The notes under the pieces were generated by a model. That model did not search any database and was not told where the DNA came from. It saw only the letters and a list, made by a program, of their open reading frames with translations. DNA of 36,211 nucleotides from Planctomycetota bacterium (GTDB taxonomy: Bacteria; Planctomycetota; J058), in assembly GCA_003695705.1 (NCBI GenBank), contig RFHU01000079.1:1-36211 (forward strand), written 5' to 3'. Both the position numbers and the translations under genes were made by a program. This document shows positions 7,897 through 16,272 of the stretch, one piece after another. Every line of letters begins with the position of its first letter. Position 1 is the first letter of the stretch.

Positions 7897-9306
7897 TCAG
7901 GTCGCGGTCTTGCGCTGGTCGAATTCGGCGCTGAGAAACTGATCGAGGACCAGGAGTACGTCGCCGATGTCCTGGTAGCGGTCGGCGGGATCCTTGGCGA
8001 GGCACTTCTCGACCGTGCGCACGATGACCCGGGGCACGTCGGGGCGAAACGCCTCGATGGACGTCGGGGTCGCAGCGCGGATGAGCTGGAAGTAGTCCAC
8101 GTGGCTGCGCGCCACAAACGGCGGGACGCCGGTCAGCATGTGGTAGACCGTCGCGCCGAAGGAGTAGATGTCCGAGCGGTGGTCGGCAAAGAGGGCCTCG
8201 TCGATTTGTTCGGGGGGCATGTAGGGGAGGGTGCCGAGGCCGTCGCCGGGGCGGGTGAGTTGGGAGGAGCCGGCGGTGAGGGTGCTCTTGGCCAGACCGA
8301 AGTCCGCGAGCTTGGCGTGTCCCTCGTCGGTTACGAGGATGTTTTCGGGCTTGACGTCGCGATGCACGACGTGGCGCGCCGCAGCGTGTTGCAGGGCCTG
8401 CGCGACTTGGTGCGCAACGCGCAGCACGACCGTAAGCGGAAGCGGCCCGTGGTGTTCGATCCACTCCTTGAGGCTTCGTCCGCGCACGAACTCCATCACG
8501 CAGTAGACGAAGGGAGGGGCCTCCCCGAACTCGAGGACACGGACGATGTTCGGATGATCGAGGCTGGCCGCCGTGGAGGCTTCCCGCTCGAAGCGGAGCT
8601 TGTCCTCTGCGTCGAAGGAACCGCGCAGCTTGAGGATCTTGAGGGCGACCGGACGACCCCGGCGCAGGTCCTCGGCGAGGTAGACCTTCCCCATGCCCCC
8701 CTCTCCGAGCAGTCGCTCGAAGCGGTAGCCGGGGACCTCGGCACGAGGGGCGCAGCGCGGGCAGAGGACGCGACCGCGGTGGACGACGGCGAAGGGCAGG
8801 AGGCGCGCGGCGATGGGCTGGCCGCAGAAAGCGCAGGGGGCGCCGGGCGCAACGCCGCCGGCGGAGCGTCCGAGGGCTTCCGCCACCGACTGGGGCCGCT
8901 CCGCGCCTGCGGAGGCCGCGAGCGAGCGGTGGGTCTCGGTCGGCGGGCTGTCGCGAGAGACGTAGGTCGGGGGAACGACGGCGGAGACGAGCTGCAAGCC
9001 GATTTCCGTGTGCCCGAGGGTGAGCACGGCGCCGCTGCGGGCCTCCGCTTCTTCGACCCTCCGCCCGTTGAGGAGGGTCCCGTTGCCGCTGCCGAGGTCG
9101 CGAATGCGGAGGCGACCTCCCTCGAAGCGGAGCGCGCAGTGGCGCCGCGAGATGCGCTCGTCTTGGATCTGCACGTCCGTGTTGCTTCCGCGTCCGAGAA
9201 TGAGGGTCCGCGGGCCGGTGAACTCGAGCCGCTGGCCCGCGTGGTGTCCGTTGCGGAAGTTGAGGCGAAGGCGCGGCCCGGGCGTCGCGCCGTCCTCGAG
9301 CGTCAC
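7897..9306 (-). CDS. FHA-zinc ribbon-Ser/Thr protein kinase
   Basis: Three parts are visible. An FHA phosphothreonine-binding domain occupies residues 10-105 (GRGSNTDVQI, RISRRH, GSGNGT). A four-cysteine zinc ribbon follows (C158, C161, C182, C185). A Hanks-type kinase runs from about 193 with the glycine loop GEGGMGKVY, ATP lysine K223, catalytic HRD (D317), DFG (D335) and activation segment GTLPYMPPEQ. No membrane helix is present, so it is a soluble kinase, unlike most PknB-type enzymes. The start is GTG 9306-9304, whose bases overlap the TGA of gpmI (GTGA), implying translational coupling. An upstream in-frame extension would overlap gpmI by 136 bases and adds only low-complexity sequence. 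It is the last gene of a minus-strand operon. Its substrates are unknown; glycolytic control through gpmI is speculation from position. Confidence 0.93.
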   Translation of the reverse strand: MTLEDGATPGPRLRLNFRNGHHAGQRLEFTGPRTLILGRGSNTDVQIQDERISRRHCALRFEGGRLRIRDLGSGNGTLLNGRRVEEAEARSGAVLTLGHTEIGLQLVSAVVPPTYVSRDSPPTETHRSLAASAGAERPQSVAEALGRSAGGVAPGAPCAFCGQPIAARLLPFAVVHRGRVLCPRCAPRAEVPGYRFERLLGEGGMGKVYLAEDLRRGRPVALKILKLRGSFDAEDKLRFEREASTAASLDHPNIVRVLEFGEAPPFVYCVMEFVRGRSLKEWIEHHGPLPLTVVLRVAHQVAQALQHAAARHVVHRDVKPENILVTDEGHAKLADFGLAKSTLTAGSSQLTRPGDGLGTLPYMPPEQIDEALFADHRSDIYSFGATVYHMLTGVPPFVARSHVDYFQLIRAATPTSIEAFRPDVPRVIVRTVEKCLAKDPADRYQDIGDVLLVLDQFLSAEFDQRKTAT

Positions 9307-10850
9307 TTCGCCACCAGAAGACTGGGCGCAGTCATTTCCGCAGGCGCGGGAAGCCCCATGAGTTCGAGCGCGGTGGGCGCCACGGAGGCCAAGGCGCAAC
9401 CCGGGCGGAGGCGGCGACCTTCGAGTTCCTTCCCGCACAGGACCGCGTGCACGGGGTTGGTGGTGTGCGCGGTGTGGACGCGACCGGTCTCGGGATCGAG
9501 CATCGTCTCGCAGTTGCCGTGGTCGGCGGTGACGATGGCCGCCCCTCCCTTGGCGAGCACGGCCTCGACGCAGCGGCCGACGGCGTCGTCAACGGCCTCG
9601 ACGGCCTCGATGGCGGCCTCCAGAACGCCCGTGTGCCCCACCATGTCGGGGTTCGCGAAGTTGACGACGAGCAAGGCGTCGTCGTGGGAGCGAATCCGAG
9701 CGACCGTTCCGTCCGCCACCTCGCGCGCGGACATCTCCGGCTGCATGTCGTAGGTCGCCACGCGGGGCGAGGGGACGAGCAAGCGCTCCTCGCCTGGGTA
9801 GGGCTCCTCGACGCCACCGTTCCAGAAGAAGGTGACGTGGGCGTACTTCTCCGTCTCGGCGCATTTGAACGTCGAGAGGCCCGCCCGGCCGAGGTACTCG
9901 ACGATGTGGTTGCGGACTTCCTGCGGGGGATAGGCAACGCCGCGGAAGGGAATGTCGTCGGCGTACTCGGTCATGGCCACGAGTTCGAAGACCTGCGGGC
10001 CCCGCTCGAAGTCGGCGAAGTCGGGGTCGGCGAGGGCGCGGCAGATCTGACGCATGCGGTCGGCTCGGAAGTTGAAGGCGATGATCTGGTCTCCCCGCCG
10101 CACGGGCGCCAGCGGTCGCCCCTCCGCATCGACGATGACGGTAGGCACGATGAACTCGTCGCTCACATCGTTGGCGTAGGAGTCGAGGACCGCTTGCACC
10201 GGATCCTTCGCCTGGGGTCCGCGCCCGTGGACCATGGCCTCGTATCCCTTGCGCACCCGGTCCCAGCGCCGATCCCGGTCCATGGTGTAGTAGCGACCCG
10301 CCACGGTGGCCACGCGCCCCACGCCGAGTTCCTTGGTCCAGGCGACCACCGTGGCGAGGTGGTCCTTTCCGCTGTACGGGTCGACGTCGCGTCCATCGGT
10401 GAGCGCGTGGATCGCCACGCGCGGGACGCCGGCCTCGCGCGCCATGACGAGCAATTCCCGCAGATGGGTGAGGTGGCTGTGCACTCCCCCGTCGGAGCAG
10501 AGTCCGAGGAGGTGCAGGGTCCGGTCTCGCTCCTGCGCGCGTTGCATGGCACCGAGAAGGGCCGCGTTGCTGCGGAAGCGACCTTCGCGGATGTCCCGCT
10601 CGATGCGGGCGTAGTCCTGGTAGACGGTGCGCCCCGCGCCCATGTTGAGGTGACCGACCTCCGAGTTGCCCATCTGGCCGTCGGGAAGGCCGACGAAGTG
10701 CTCCGAAGCGTTGACCAGGGTGGCGGGGTAGCGGGCGAGGAGATCGTCGTGACGGGGGGTGCGGGCCAACGCCACGGCGTTGCCCTCGGTGGCCTCGCGG
10801 ACACCCCAGCCGTCCCGAACCACGATGAGCACCGGACGCTCGGCCTGCAT
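9303..10850 (-). CDS. gpmI: 2,3-bisphosphoglycerate-independent phosphoglycerate mutase
   Basis: It interconverts 3- and 2-phosphoglycerate in glycolysis and gluconeogenesis through a phosphoserine and two metal ions (Mn2+ in most homologues). Visible hallmarks are the metal aspartate in VVRDGWG (D13), the phosphoserine S63 in QMGNSEVGHLN, GGVHSH, DGRD, the phosphate-binding NFRADR, EKYAHVTFFWNGG, PDMVGHTG, TADHGNCE and HTAHTTNPV. At 515 residues it is full length. ATG 10850 matches the usual family start; GTG 10859 is in frame and 8 residues before the conserved core, so it cannot be excluded. The lipoprotein gene ends 13 bases upstream and the kinase gene overlaps the stop codon. Confidence 0.97.
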   Translation of the reverse strand: MQAERPVLIVVRDGWGVREATEGNAVALARTPRHDDLLARYPATLVNASEHFVGLPDGQMGNSEVGHLNMGAGRTVYQDYARIERDIREGRFRSNAALLGAMQRAQERDRTLHLLGLCSDGGVHSHLTHLRELLVMAREAGVPRVAIHALTDGRDVDPYSGKDHLATVVAWTKELGVGRVATVAGRYYTMDRDRRWDRVRKGYEAMVHGRGPQAKDPVQAVLDSYANDVSDEFIVPTVIVDAEGRPLAPVRRGDQIIAFNFRADRMRQICRALADPDFADFERGPQVFELVAMTEYADDIPFRGVAYPPQEVRNHIVEYLGRAGLSTFKCAETEKYAHVTFFWNGGVEEPYPGEERLLVPSPRVATYDMQPEMSAREVADGTVARIRSHDDALLVVNFANPDMVGHTGVLEAAIEAVEAVDDAVGRCVEAVLAKGGAAIVTADHGNCETMLDPETGRVHTAHTTNPVHAVLCGKELEGRRLRPGCALASVAPTALELMGLPAPAEMTAPSLLVAK

Positions 10851-10863
10851 GGACCTCACGATA

Positions 10864-11514
10864 CTACTTCCAGGGCAGGGAGCCAGGACCGGGCGGCGCC
10901 GGAGCGTCGCCGAGGGACCTCAGTTCGACGCGCAGTCGTCCTCCCTCGGAGCGCACCAGGGCGATGGTGTGGGGGGGCGCCCTCAGCGGTGGCAAGGTGA
11001 GGACGAGGCCGCCCTCTTCGCGACGGAGGGCGACGGTCTCGCCGAGCGCGATCCGCAAGCGGCCTCCGGCGTCGCGGCGTACCACCAAGTCGCCCGCGGA
11101 GTCGCGGAGGGGGGTGAGGCCGTCCACGCTGGGTCCTCGGGCCGTGACGACCCCCTCCTCGCCTTCCAGGCAGCCGGCCAAGGTGGCGAGAAACTCCTTC
11201 CGCGCGGCCTCGGCCGCGGAGGGGCCGACGATGACCGGCGCGGCCACCGAACCCAGGGCGCCGCCCAGGGCCTCGGCGGCGGCGGGGTCGGCGGTCGCCG
11301 TCAGGGGCCCCGGAACCAGGCAGAAGGCGAGGGAGTCTTCGAGGCTGAGCTCGGTGACGGCTTCGAGGAGGAGTTCTTCGCCCTCCCCGGCCTCATCGCC
11401 GACGCGCGGCGCAGGGACCACGGCGAAGCGCACGACGGGAGGAGGGCCGCCTGCGGCGGGCGCGGACGCACAGCCAAGGGGAGCGAGAAGGCCGAGGAGG
11501 AGGAGCGCACGCAT
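10864..11514 (-). CDS. Small predicted lipoprotein of unknown function
   Basis: ATG 11514 with GAGGA upstream opens a lipoprotein signal: MRALLLLGLL then the lipobox LAPLGC, so the mature protein would be lipid-anchored at the cysteine at residue 15. The remaining 200 residues look like mixed alpha/beta segments, rich in alanine and glycine, ending in repeated short beta strands (GRLRIALGE, GGLVLTLPP, GGRLRVELR). I recognise no family. It sits between the methyltransferase-like gene (20 bases upstream) and gpmI (13 bases downstream) and is certainly part of the same transcript. That gives no functional hint, because its neighbours are cytoplasmic enzymes. Confidence 0.72.
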   Translation of the reverse strand: MRALLLLGLLAPLGCASAPAAGGPPPVVRFAVVPAPRVGDEAGEGEELLLEAVTELSLEDSLAFCLVPGPLTATADPAAAEALGGALGSVAAPVIVGPSAAEAARKEFLATLAGCLEGEEGVVTARGPSVDGLTPLRDSAGDLVVRRDAGGRLRIALGETVALRREEGGLVLTLPPLRAPPHTIALVRSEGGRLRVELRSLGDAPAPPGPGSLPWK

Positions 11515-11534
11515 GGTTTCCTCGCGCAGAAGGG

Positions 11535-12458
11535 TCAATGCTTCCCTGCGATGAGGCACCATACCGCCTTGCAGTTGCGCACCGGTCGATCGGCGTCGCG
11601 GGTGGTGGGGAGGCGGACGTGGCGGTAGACGGCGCGGCCGCGCCGAGTGAGTGCACAACCACAGCGGGTCTGGCGCTCGCGGGGGCCGGTAACGCGCGCT
11701 GCGGGCAGGACCTGGCGGGCGAGCTCCGCAGCGGCGCGCAGGCGTTCCTTCGCTCCGGGCGCGCCGGCGCGGTCGACCAGGAGCACTTCGGGACGAGGTC
11801 CGCCCAGGGACGAGAAGACGGCCCGCAGGGTGTCGGCGCTCTCCCCGGGGAGCTCGGTGCGCCCGCGGGGAGGCAGCTCGCTGAGCAGGTTGGCGGCCAC
11901 CAGGAGTTCCGACTTCCGCGCGGCCTCCAGGACGGACTCGGGAACTGGACCCACGGTAAGGTCGCACACCAGCGCTGCGGAGGGTGCTTCGAACGTCCAG
12001 TCGTCGTCGAAGCCACCGCCACGGGCTGCGAGCTGCTCGCGCAGGGGTGGGAGCAAGGCGGAGAAGCTCGCGTCCCAGGCCGGACTGCGGTCGACCCGCA
12101 GGGCCCGGACGCCCTCGAGGTCGGAGAGCTCGCCGCGGGCACGGGCCGCCGAAGCCGCCTCGAGCAGGGCGAGGACTTCGCTGCCGGGCCCAGCCCCCAG
12201 GCCGAGCAAGCGGAGCTCACGCCGTCCCTCCAGGACGCCGAGGTCGAGGAACAGGCGGGAGAGCTCGCAGACGTGCGCAGGAACGTGGTGCCAGAGATAG
12301 GCCGCTCGGCCTGCGGGGCTCCGGTGGTCGAAGGCGTCGGCCCCCGAGCGATAGGCCGCGGAGAGGCGCGTGATGGCCTCTCCGACAAGGCGGTCGTCGA
12401 GCGCGCCGACGGCGCGCCCCACCACGTCGAAGTAGTTGATCCGATGCCCCTTCCCCAT
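11535..12458 (-). CDS. Class I SAM methyltransferase-like protein
   Basis: The central LRLLGLGAGPGSEVLAL (residues 82-98) is a class I methyltransferase motif I with the GxGxG-type loop. The acidic residue of VDRSPAW (about 124) is a plausible ribose-binding Asp at the end of strand 2. A later segment with an ANLLSEL core occupies the motif IV position, and LLVDRAG the next strand. The N-terminal 75 residues are helical with AYLWHHVPAHV. This layout resembles ribosome-associated methyltransferase-like proteins, but I cannot name a substrate. ATG 12458-12456 overlaps the stop of the upstream phosphatase gene as TGATG, so translation is likely coupled. Confidence 0.72.
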   Translation of the reverse strand: MGKGHRINYFDVVGRAVGALDDRLVGEAITRLSAAYRSGADAFDHRSPAGRAAYLWHHVPAHVCELSRLFLDLGVLEGRRELRLLGLGAGPGSEVLALLEAASAARARGELSDLEGVRALRVDRSPAWDASFSALLPPLREQLAARGGGFDDDWTFEAPSAALVCDLTVGPVPESVLEAARKSELLVAANLLSELPPRGRTELPGESADTLRAVFSSLGGPRPEVLLVDRAGAPGAKERLRAAAELARQVLPAARVTGPRERQTRCGCALTRRGRAVYRHVRLPTTRDADRPVRNCKAVWCLIAGKH

Positions 12459-12976
12459 CAGTCCGAACGTGGCCGGGGCACACGCTCGAGCAGCGGACGC
12501 CAATCCGCGTCCGAGTCGATGCGCAGGAGAAGCGGGACGCCGGCCGCGCGGCCCGCCTCGATGTCGCGGTCGCTGTCGCCAATGAGCAGGGAGCGCGAAA
12601 TGTCGAGCCCGAGTTCCTCCGCTGCGCGGAAGAGGAGGCCGGGGGCCGGTTTCCTGCAGGCGCAACCGGCGTCTCGCTCGTGGGTGCACGCGTAAATGCC
12701 GTCGAGGGGAACACCGGCCTCCGCGCAGCGGCGGGCGAGCGCCGCGTGGACTTCGTCGAGGTCGGCGGAGCTCATCAGCCCCCGCGCGACGCCACGTTGG
12801 TTGGTGACGACCACCAAGGCGTAGCCGCGCGCGGCCAAGTCTCGCAGGCCATCGAGGGCGTGATCGAGGACGAAGAGCTCTTCGGGCCGGGTCACGTAGG
12901 TATCGCCCGGAAGTCGGCGGTTCAAGACGCCGTCGCGGTCCAGGAAGGCCGCCGGGCGCGAGCGGGAAGTCGTCAG
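12458..12976 (-). CDS. gmhB: GmhB-like HAD histidinol/heptose-bisphosphate phosphatase, probable CTG start
   Basis: A HAD phosphatase of the HisB-N/GmhB type. The nucleophile D13 and acid D15 lie in FLDRDGVLN, motif II in VVVTNQRGVARG, and motifs III/IV in CRKPAPGLL and LLIGDSDRDIEAG. The zinc loop C97-x-H99 with C105-x-C107 matches GmhB, which removes the 7-phosphate of heptose 1,7-bisphosphate during ADP-heptose synthesis. Specificity towards another sugar bisphosphate is possible. No ATG, GTG or TTG exists in frame between the catalytic motif and deep inside pilT. The likely start is CTG 12976-12974, which overlaps the pilT stop as CTGA and follows GGGGAG by about 6 bases. Any later start would remove the catalytic aspartates. 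Confidence 0.85.
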   Translation of the reverse strand: MTTSRSRPAAFLDRDGVLNRRLPGDTYVTRPEELFVLDHALDGLRDLAARGYALVVVTNQRGVARGLMSSADLDEVHAALARRCAEAGVPLDGIYACTHERDAGCACRKPAPGLLFRAAEELGLDISRSLLIGDSDRDIEAGRAAGVPLLLRIDSDADWRPLLERVPRPRSD

Positions 12977-14358
12977 CCGAGGCTCCCCTTGCTCGTGCCG
13001 AGGTCGATGCCCTGCAGCGCGAGCCGCAGCTGCTCGGGGTTGCTCGCGTAGCGCATGGCCGTCTCCTCGGTGATGTAGCCCCGCTGACAGCGGTCCTTGA
13101 TGCACTGGTCGAAGGTCATCATGCCTTCGCGAGCGCCGCTGGCCATGACCCCGTGCAGCTTCGCGTCCTCTCCTTCGCCGAGGATCTTCTTCACGATGGG
13201 GGTGCAGATGAGGATTTCGTTCAGGGGGACGCGTCCGAAGCGGGGCGAGGGGGCCAGCTTCTGGCAAATGATCGCTCTCAAGTTGAACTGCAGTCCCTGG
13301 CGGAGCATCGGATGCTTCTCGGGAGGGAACAGGCCGAGGATGCGGCCGATGGACTGGCTGACCGTCCCTGCGTGGAGGGTGCCGAAGACCAGGTGACCCG
13401 TCTCGGCCGCGGTGAGACCGAATTCGAAGGTCTCCTGGTCGCGCATCTCGCCGATGAGGATGACGTCGGGGTCTTGGCGCACCAAGGTGCGGATGGCTGC
13501 CTTGAAATCCTGGCAGTCCACCCCGATCTCCCGCTGGGAGATGAAGGAGCGCTTGTTCTTGAACTCGTATTCGATGGGGTCCTCGACGGTGATGATGTGC
13601 TTGGCGTAGTGGGTGTTGATGTAGTCGAGACAGCCCGCGATGGTCGTCGACTTGCCCGAGCCGGTCACACCCGCGAGCACGATGAGCCCGTCCTCGGCGT
13701 CGAGGATCTTGATGAGCGACTCCTCGGGCAGGTTCATTTCCTTGAAGCTCGGAATCTCGGTATTGATGCGCCTCGCCACGAGGGCGTTGGCGCGCTTGTC
13801 TCGGAAGCAGTTGAGGCGAAAGCGGGAACGCGCCGCATCGGGGAGGACGTGGGCGAAGTCGAGGTCTCCGGTTTCGTCGTAGACCTTCATTTGCTCGGGC
13901 GTGGCGATGTCGGCGAGGAAGCGATAGATCTCGTCGCTCGAGAGGGGGTTCCCGGCAAGCGGTCGCATTTCGCCCTTGATGCGCATGATCACCGGGCAGC
14001 CGGCCTTGAGGTGCAAGTCGGAGGAGTCGTACTGGGCCATGAGCGCGAACAGGCGCTCGAGGGGTTTGAGCTTGGGGTCGTTGGGGTTCGCCATGCCCGG
14101 CCGGATGCCTCCGGTCACCGACCTGGCGGGTTGGGCGGGCTGGGCCTGGGGCGACGAGGAGGTCGGTCGGGCCGCCCCGCCGGCCGGAACGCGCACCGGG
14201 GTCACGGTCACCGGGGTCGACCCACCGCCGGGTTGCTGCGGAGGCTGCAGCGTGACCCTTCGTTGCTGTTGCTGCTGCTGGTTGAGCTTGACCTGCCGGT
14301 TGATCGCGGGCCCGCGGGAGCCGCCGCCGATGGGAGTCCGGTTCGGGTTTGGTTGCAT
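12973..14358 (-). CDS. pilT: PilT-type twitching motility retraction ATPase
   Basis: This is a hexameric secretion-type ATPase that would depolymerise type IV pili. Residues 95-440 are a PilT core: SDLHLKAG near 113, Walker A GVTGSGKST (230-238), the Asp box ITVEDPIEY, Walker B DPDVILIGEMRD, the His box GTLHAG, and the PilT-specific REGMMTFDQ region. The core is complete. It carries an extra N-terminal 95 residues rich in Gln, Pro, Thr and Ser, including a run of six glutamines, giving 461 residues against about 345 in typical PilT. ATG 14358 has GTGAGGG 3 bases upstream. No pilin or pilus assembly gene is in the window, so the rest of the machinery must be elsewhere. It heads a run of six coupled genes. 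Confidence 0.95.
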   Translation of the reverse strand: MQPNPNRTPIGGGSRGPAINRQVKLNQQQQQQRRVTLQPPQQPGGGSTPVTVTPVRVPAGGAARPTSSSPQAQPAQPARSVTGGIRPGMANPNDPKLKPLERLFALMAQYDSSDLHLKAGCPVIMRIKGEMRPLAGNPLSSDEIYRFLADIATPEQMKVYDETGDLDFAHVLPDAARSRFRLNCFRDKRANALVARRINTEIPSFKEMNLPEESLIKILDAEDGLIVLAGVTGSGKSTTIAGCLDYINTHYAKHIITVEDPIEYEFKNKRSFISQREIGVDCQDFKAAIRTLVRQDPDVILIGEMRDQETFEFGLTAAETGHLVFGTLHAGTVSQSIGRILGLFPPEKHPMLRQGLQFNLRAIICQKLAPSPRFGRVPLNEILICTPIVKKILGEGEDAKLHGVMASGAREGMMTFDQCIKDRCQRGYITEETAMRYASNPEQLRLALQGIDLGTSKGSLG

Positions 14359-14428
14359 GAGCCCTCACGGTCCGGGCCCGGCGTCGTCCTCCGGAGCCCG
14401 TGGTCTGTATAGCGGAAGAGGGCCTTCT

Positions 14429-15298
14429 TTACACCTGGAACTCGAGGCCCTCGCGGGCGGGCTCCACGCGAAGGGGGAGGCCGCGCGCAGCGATCTTCTC
14501 CCGCTCGCGCGCCACCGCGGCGTGGATGTCGGCGTCGCTGTGGTCTGGGTGGTGGTAGAAGTAGTGCAGCCTCTGCGCTCCGGCCGCGATGGCCACCTCG
14601 GTGGCCTGGCCGAAGGAGCAGTGGCCTCCCGAGGGGGGGCCGCTGGGGCCCGCCAAGCTGTTCCCACCGGCCGCGAGTTCCTCGTCGGTGTAGAAGGCTT
14701 CGTGTACGAGGACGTCGACCCCGCGCGCCAACTCGACGATGGTCGGATCGAGTCCCGCGCGGTGGTCGGCTTCGGAGATGTAGCAGAGGCTCTTGCCGTC
14801 CTCCTCGATGCGGTAGCCGACCATGTCGTGAGGACCGTTGCGGTAGTGGGCGTGGGTGATGCGAAAGCGTCCTCGTTCGAGCACCGGGCACTGGGAGAGG
14901 TCGCCGACCTCGATGCTCGCCCCCATGTTCGCCATTCCGTCGATGGGCGAATAGGTGCCGCTCATTTGCCCTTCGAGCACGTCTCGGAGGGTAGCGACCC
15001 CTCCCCCCCAAATGTCGATCCGGTTCCCGGGGATGAACGCGGGCACGAAGAAGGGGAAGCCCTGGATGTGGTCCCAGTGGCTGTGGGTGAGGAGAATGGT
15101 CGCCTCTCCCTTGCCGCGCCCCAGGGGTCCCGCGAGGAGGCTGCGCCCCAGCCAGTAGAGGCCGATGCCGGCGTCCAAGATGAGCAGGTGACCGTCGCGG
15201 TCGCGGAGTTCCACGCAGGGCGTGTTGCCGCCGATCCCCTGGGCGTCCTGGCGAGTCGCCGCGATGCCCCCGCGCACCCCCCAGAACCGAACGCGCAT
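14429..15298 (-). CDS. Metallo-beta-lactamase-fold hydrolase, second of a tandem pair
   Basis: The MBL fold is shown by THSHWDH (H72, H74, D76, H77) and by downstream ligand candidates in ITHAHYRNG, SEADHR and YHHPDHSD. The N-terminus MRVRFWGVRGG and the GGNTPCVEL strand match the phosphodiesterase/PhnP-like branch of the superfamily. The substrate is unknown; a cyclic or linear phosphodiester is likely from family knowledge. Its ATG overlaps the stop of the paralogous gene upstream as TGATG. It shares with that gene the same plan, HWDHIQGF motif and HHPxxxD C-terminal motif, so the pair arose by duplication. pilT starts 70 bases downstream. Confidence 0.88.
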   Translation of the reverse strand: MRVRFWGVRGGIAATRQDAQGIGGNTPCVELRDRDGHLLILDAGIGLYWLGRSLLAGPLGRGKGEATILLTHSHWDHIQGFPFFVPAFIPGNRIDIWGGGVATLRDVLEGQMSGTYSPIDGMANMGASIEVGDLSQCPVLERGRFRITHAHYRNGPHDMVGYRIEEDGKSLCYISEADHRAGLDPTIVELARGVDVLVHEAFYTDEELAAGGNSLAGPSGPPSGGHCSFGQATEVAIAAGAQRLHYFYHHPDHSDADIHAAVAREREKIAARGLPLRVEPAREGLEFQV

Positions 15299-16272
15299 CA
15301 GAGTTCGACCGACTCCCCCTCCCGGGCGAGACCGATCTCCAGCCCCTCGCTGCCGTAGCGTTCGGCGTAGTCGCGGACGCGCGCCTCGAGCTCGTCGTCC
15401 CAGGCCTCGGGATGGTGGTGGAAGTGGTAGAAGCGGCGCACGCCGCCCTGGCGGGCGAGCCGGATCCCCTCGTCCGGCGTGCTGTGGCCCCAGTGGGGGT
15501 TCTGCGCGTACTGCTCCGGCGTGAAGAAGGTGTCGTAGAGGAGCAGGTCGGCCCCCTCGACGAAGCGTTCCAGCGCGCGGCCAAGGCGCGCGATCTCCGC
15601 GAGGACTTCGGGGTCGGTGTCGGGCTTCCGCTCGTGGTAGCCCTCTCCGAGGAGCTGATCCTCGTAGGGCGCGGTGTCGGTCATGTAGACGAAGGACTTC
15701 CCGTCGAGTTCGATGCGGTAGCCCAACGCGATGCCGGGGTGGTTCAGCCGCGCAGTCCGGATGCGGAAAGGCCCCACGGCGAATTCTTCGCCTTCCTGAA
15801 CGGCCTTCCAGGTGAGCTGGGCCTTGAAGGTATCGAGGCCGAAGCCGAAGTAGTGGCGGTCGGCCTGGCCGGCGAAGATCTGCTGGAGGCGACGGTCGTG
15901 GCTGGCGCGTGCGTGGATGCTGAAGCGGTTGGGGTGGAAGAAGGGCTCGAAGAACATGAAGCCCTGGATGTGGTCCCAGTGCGTATGGCTGAACAGGAAG
16001 GCGCCCTCGCGGCCTCCCTCCCCAAAGCCCTCGCGCACGAGCTCCTCGCCGAGACGGCGCAGGCCGGTGCCCGCGTCGACCACCAGGGTCGGGGCGCCTT
16101 CGGCGCGGACGGCCACGCAGGAGGTGTTCCCGCCCACCCGAGCCACCTTCGGGTGCGCGACGGGGAAGGAACCCCTCACGCCGTAAAAGGTAATGCGCAA
16201 GCCGCCGCTCCCGTCGCTTCCTGGCGGCCCGGCAGCCCCACCGAGGGGCGCTCGCCCGCCGCGACCGCGCAC
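15298..16272 (-). CDS. Metallo-beta-lactamase-fold hydrolase, first of a tandem pair
   Basis: This protein has SHTHWDH (H96, H98, D100, H101), GGNTSCVAV, a second metal region around TARLNHPGIALGYR, an Asp in YMTDTAPYED, and a final FHHHPEAWDDE. The arrangement is that of two-metal MBL phosphodiesterase-like enzymes. Start GTG 16272 has GAGGG about 6 bases upstream and adds a Gly/Pro-rich leader of 24 residues. TTG 16200, immediately before RITFYGVRG, aligns better with its paralogue and is a real alternative. The paralogue overlaps its stop codon. Two tandem copies with different loops suggest related but distinct substrates, or a heteromer; this is inference. Confidence 0.87.
   Translation of the reverse strand: MRGRGGRAPLGGAAGPPGSDGSGGLRITFYGVRGSFPVAHPKVARVGGNTSCVAVRAEGAPTLVVDAGTGLRRLGEELVREGFGEGGREGAFLFSHTHWDHIQGFMFFEPFFHPNRFSIHARASHDRRLQQIFAGQADRHYFGFGLDTFKAQLTWKAVQEGEEFAVGPFRIRTARLNHPGIALGYRIELDGKSFVYMTDTAPYEDQLLGEGYHERKPDTDPEVLAEIARLGRALERFVEGADLLLYDTFFTPEQYAQNPHWGHSTPDEGIRLARQGGVRRFYHFHHHPEAWDDELEARVRDYAERYGSEGLEIGLAREGESVEL

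Noticed and set aside
9307..9438. Longer N-terminus of the FHA kinase
   Set aside because: It would overlap gpmI by over 130 bases and adds only Arg/Pro-rich sequence; the GTGA junction is the better start.
12458..14368. A 636-codon frame joining the pilT region to the phosphatase
   Set aside because: Its first 460 codons are an out-of-frame reading of pilT; only the last 172 codons have family similarity.
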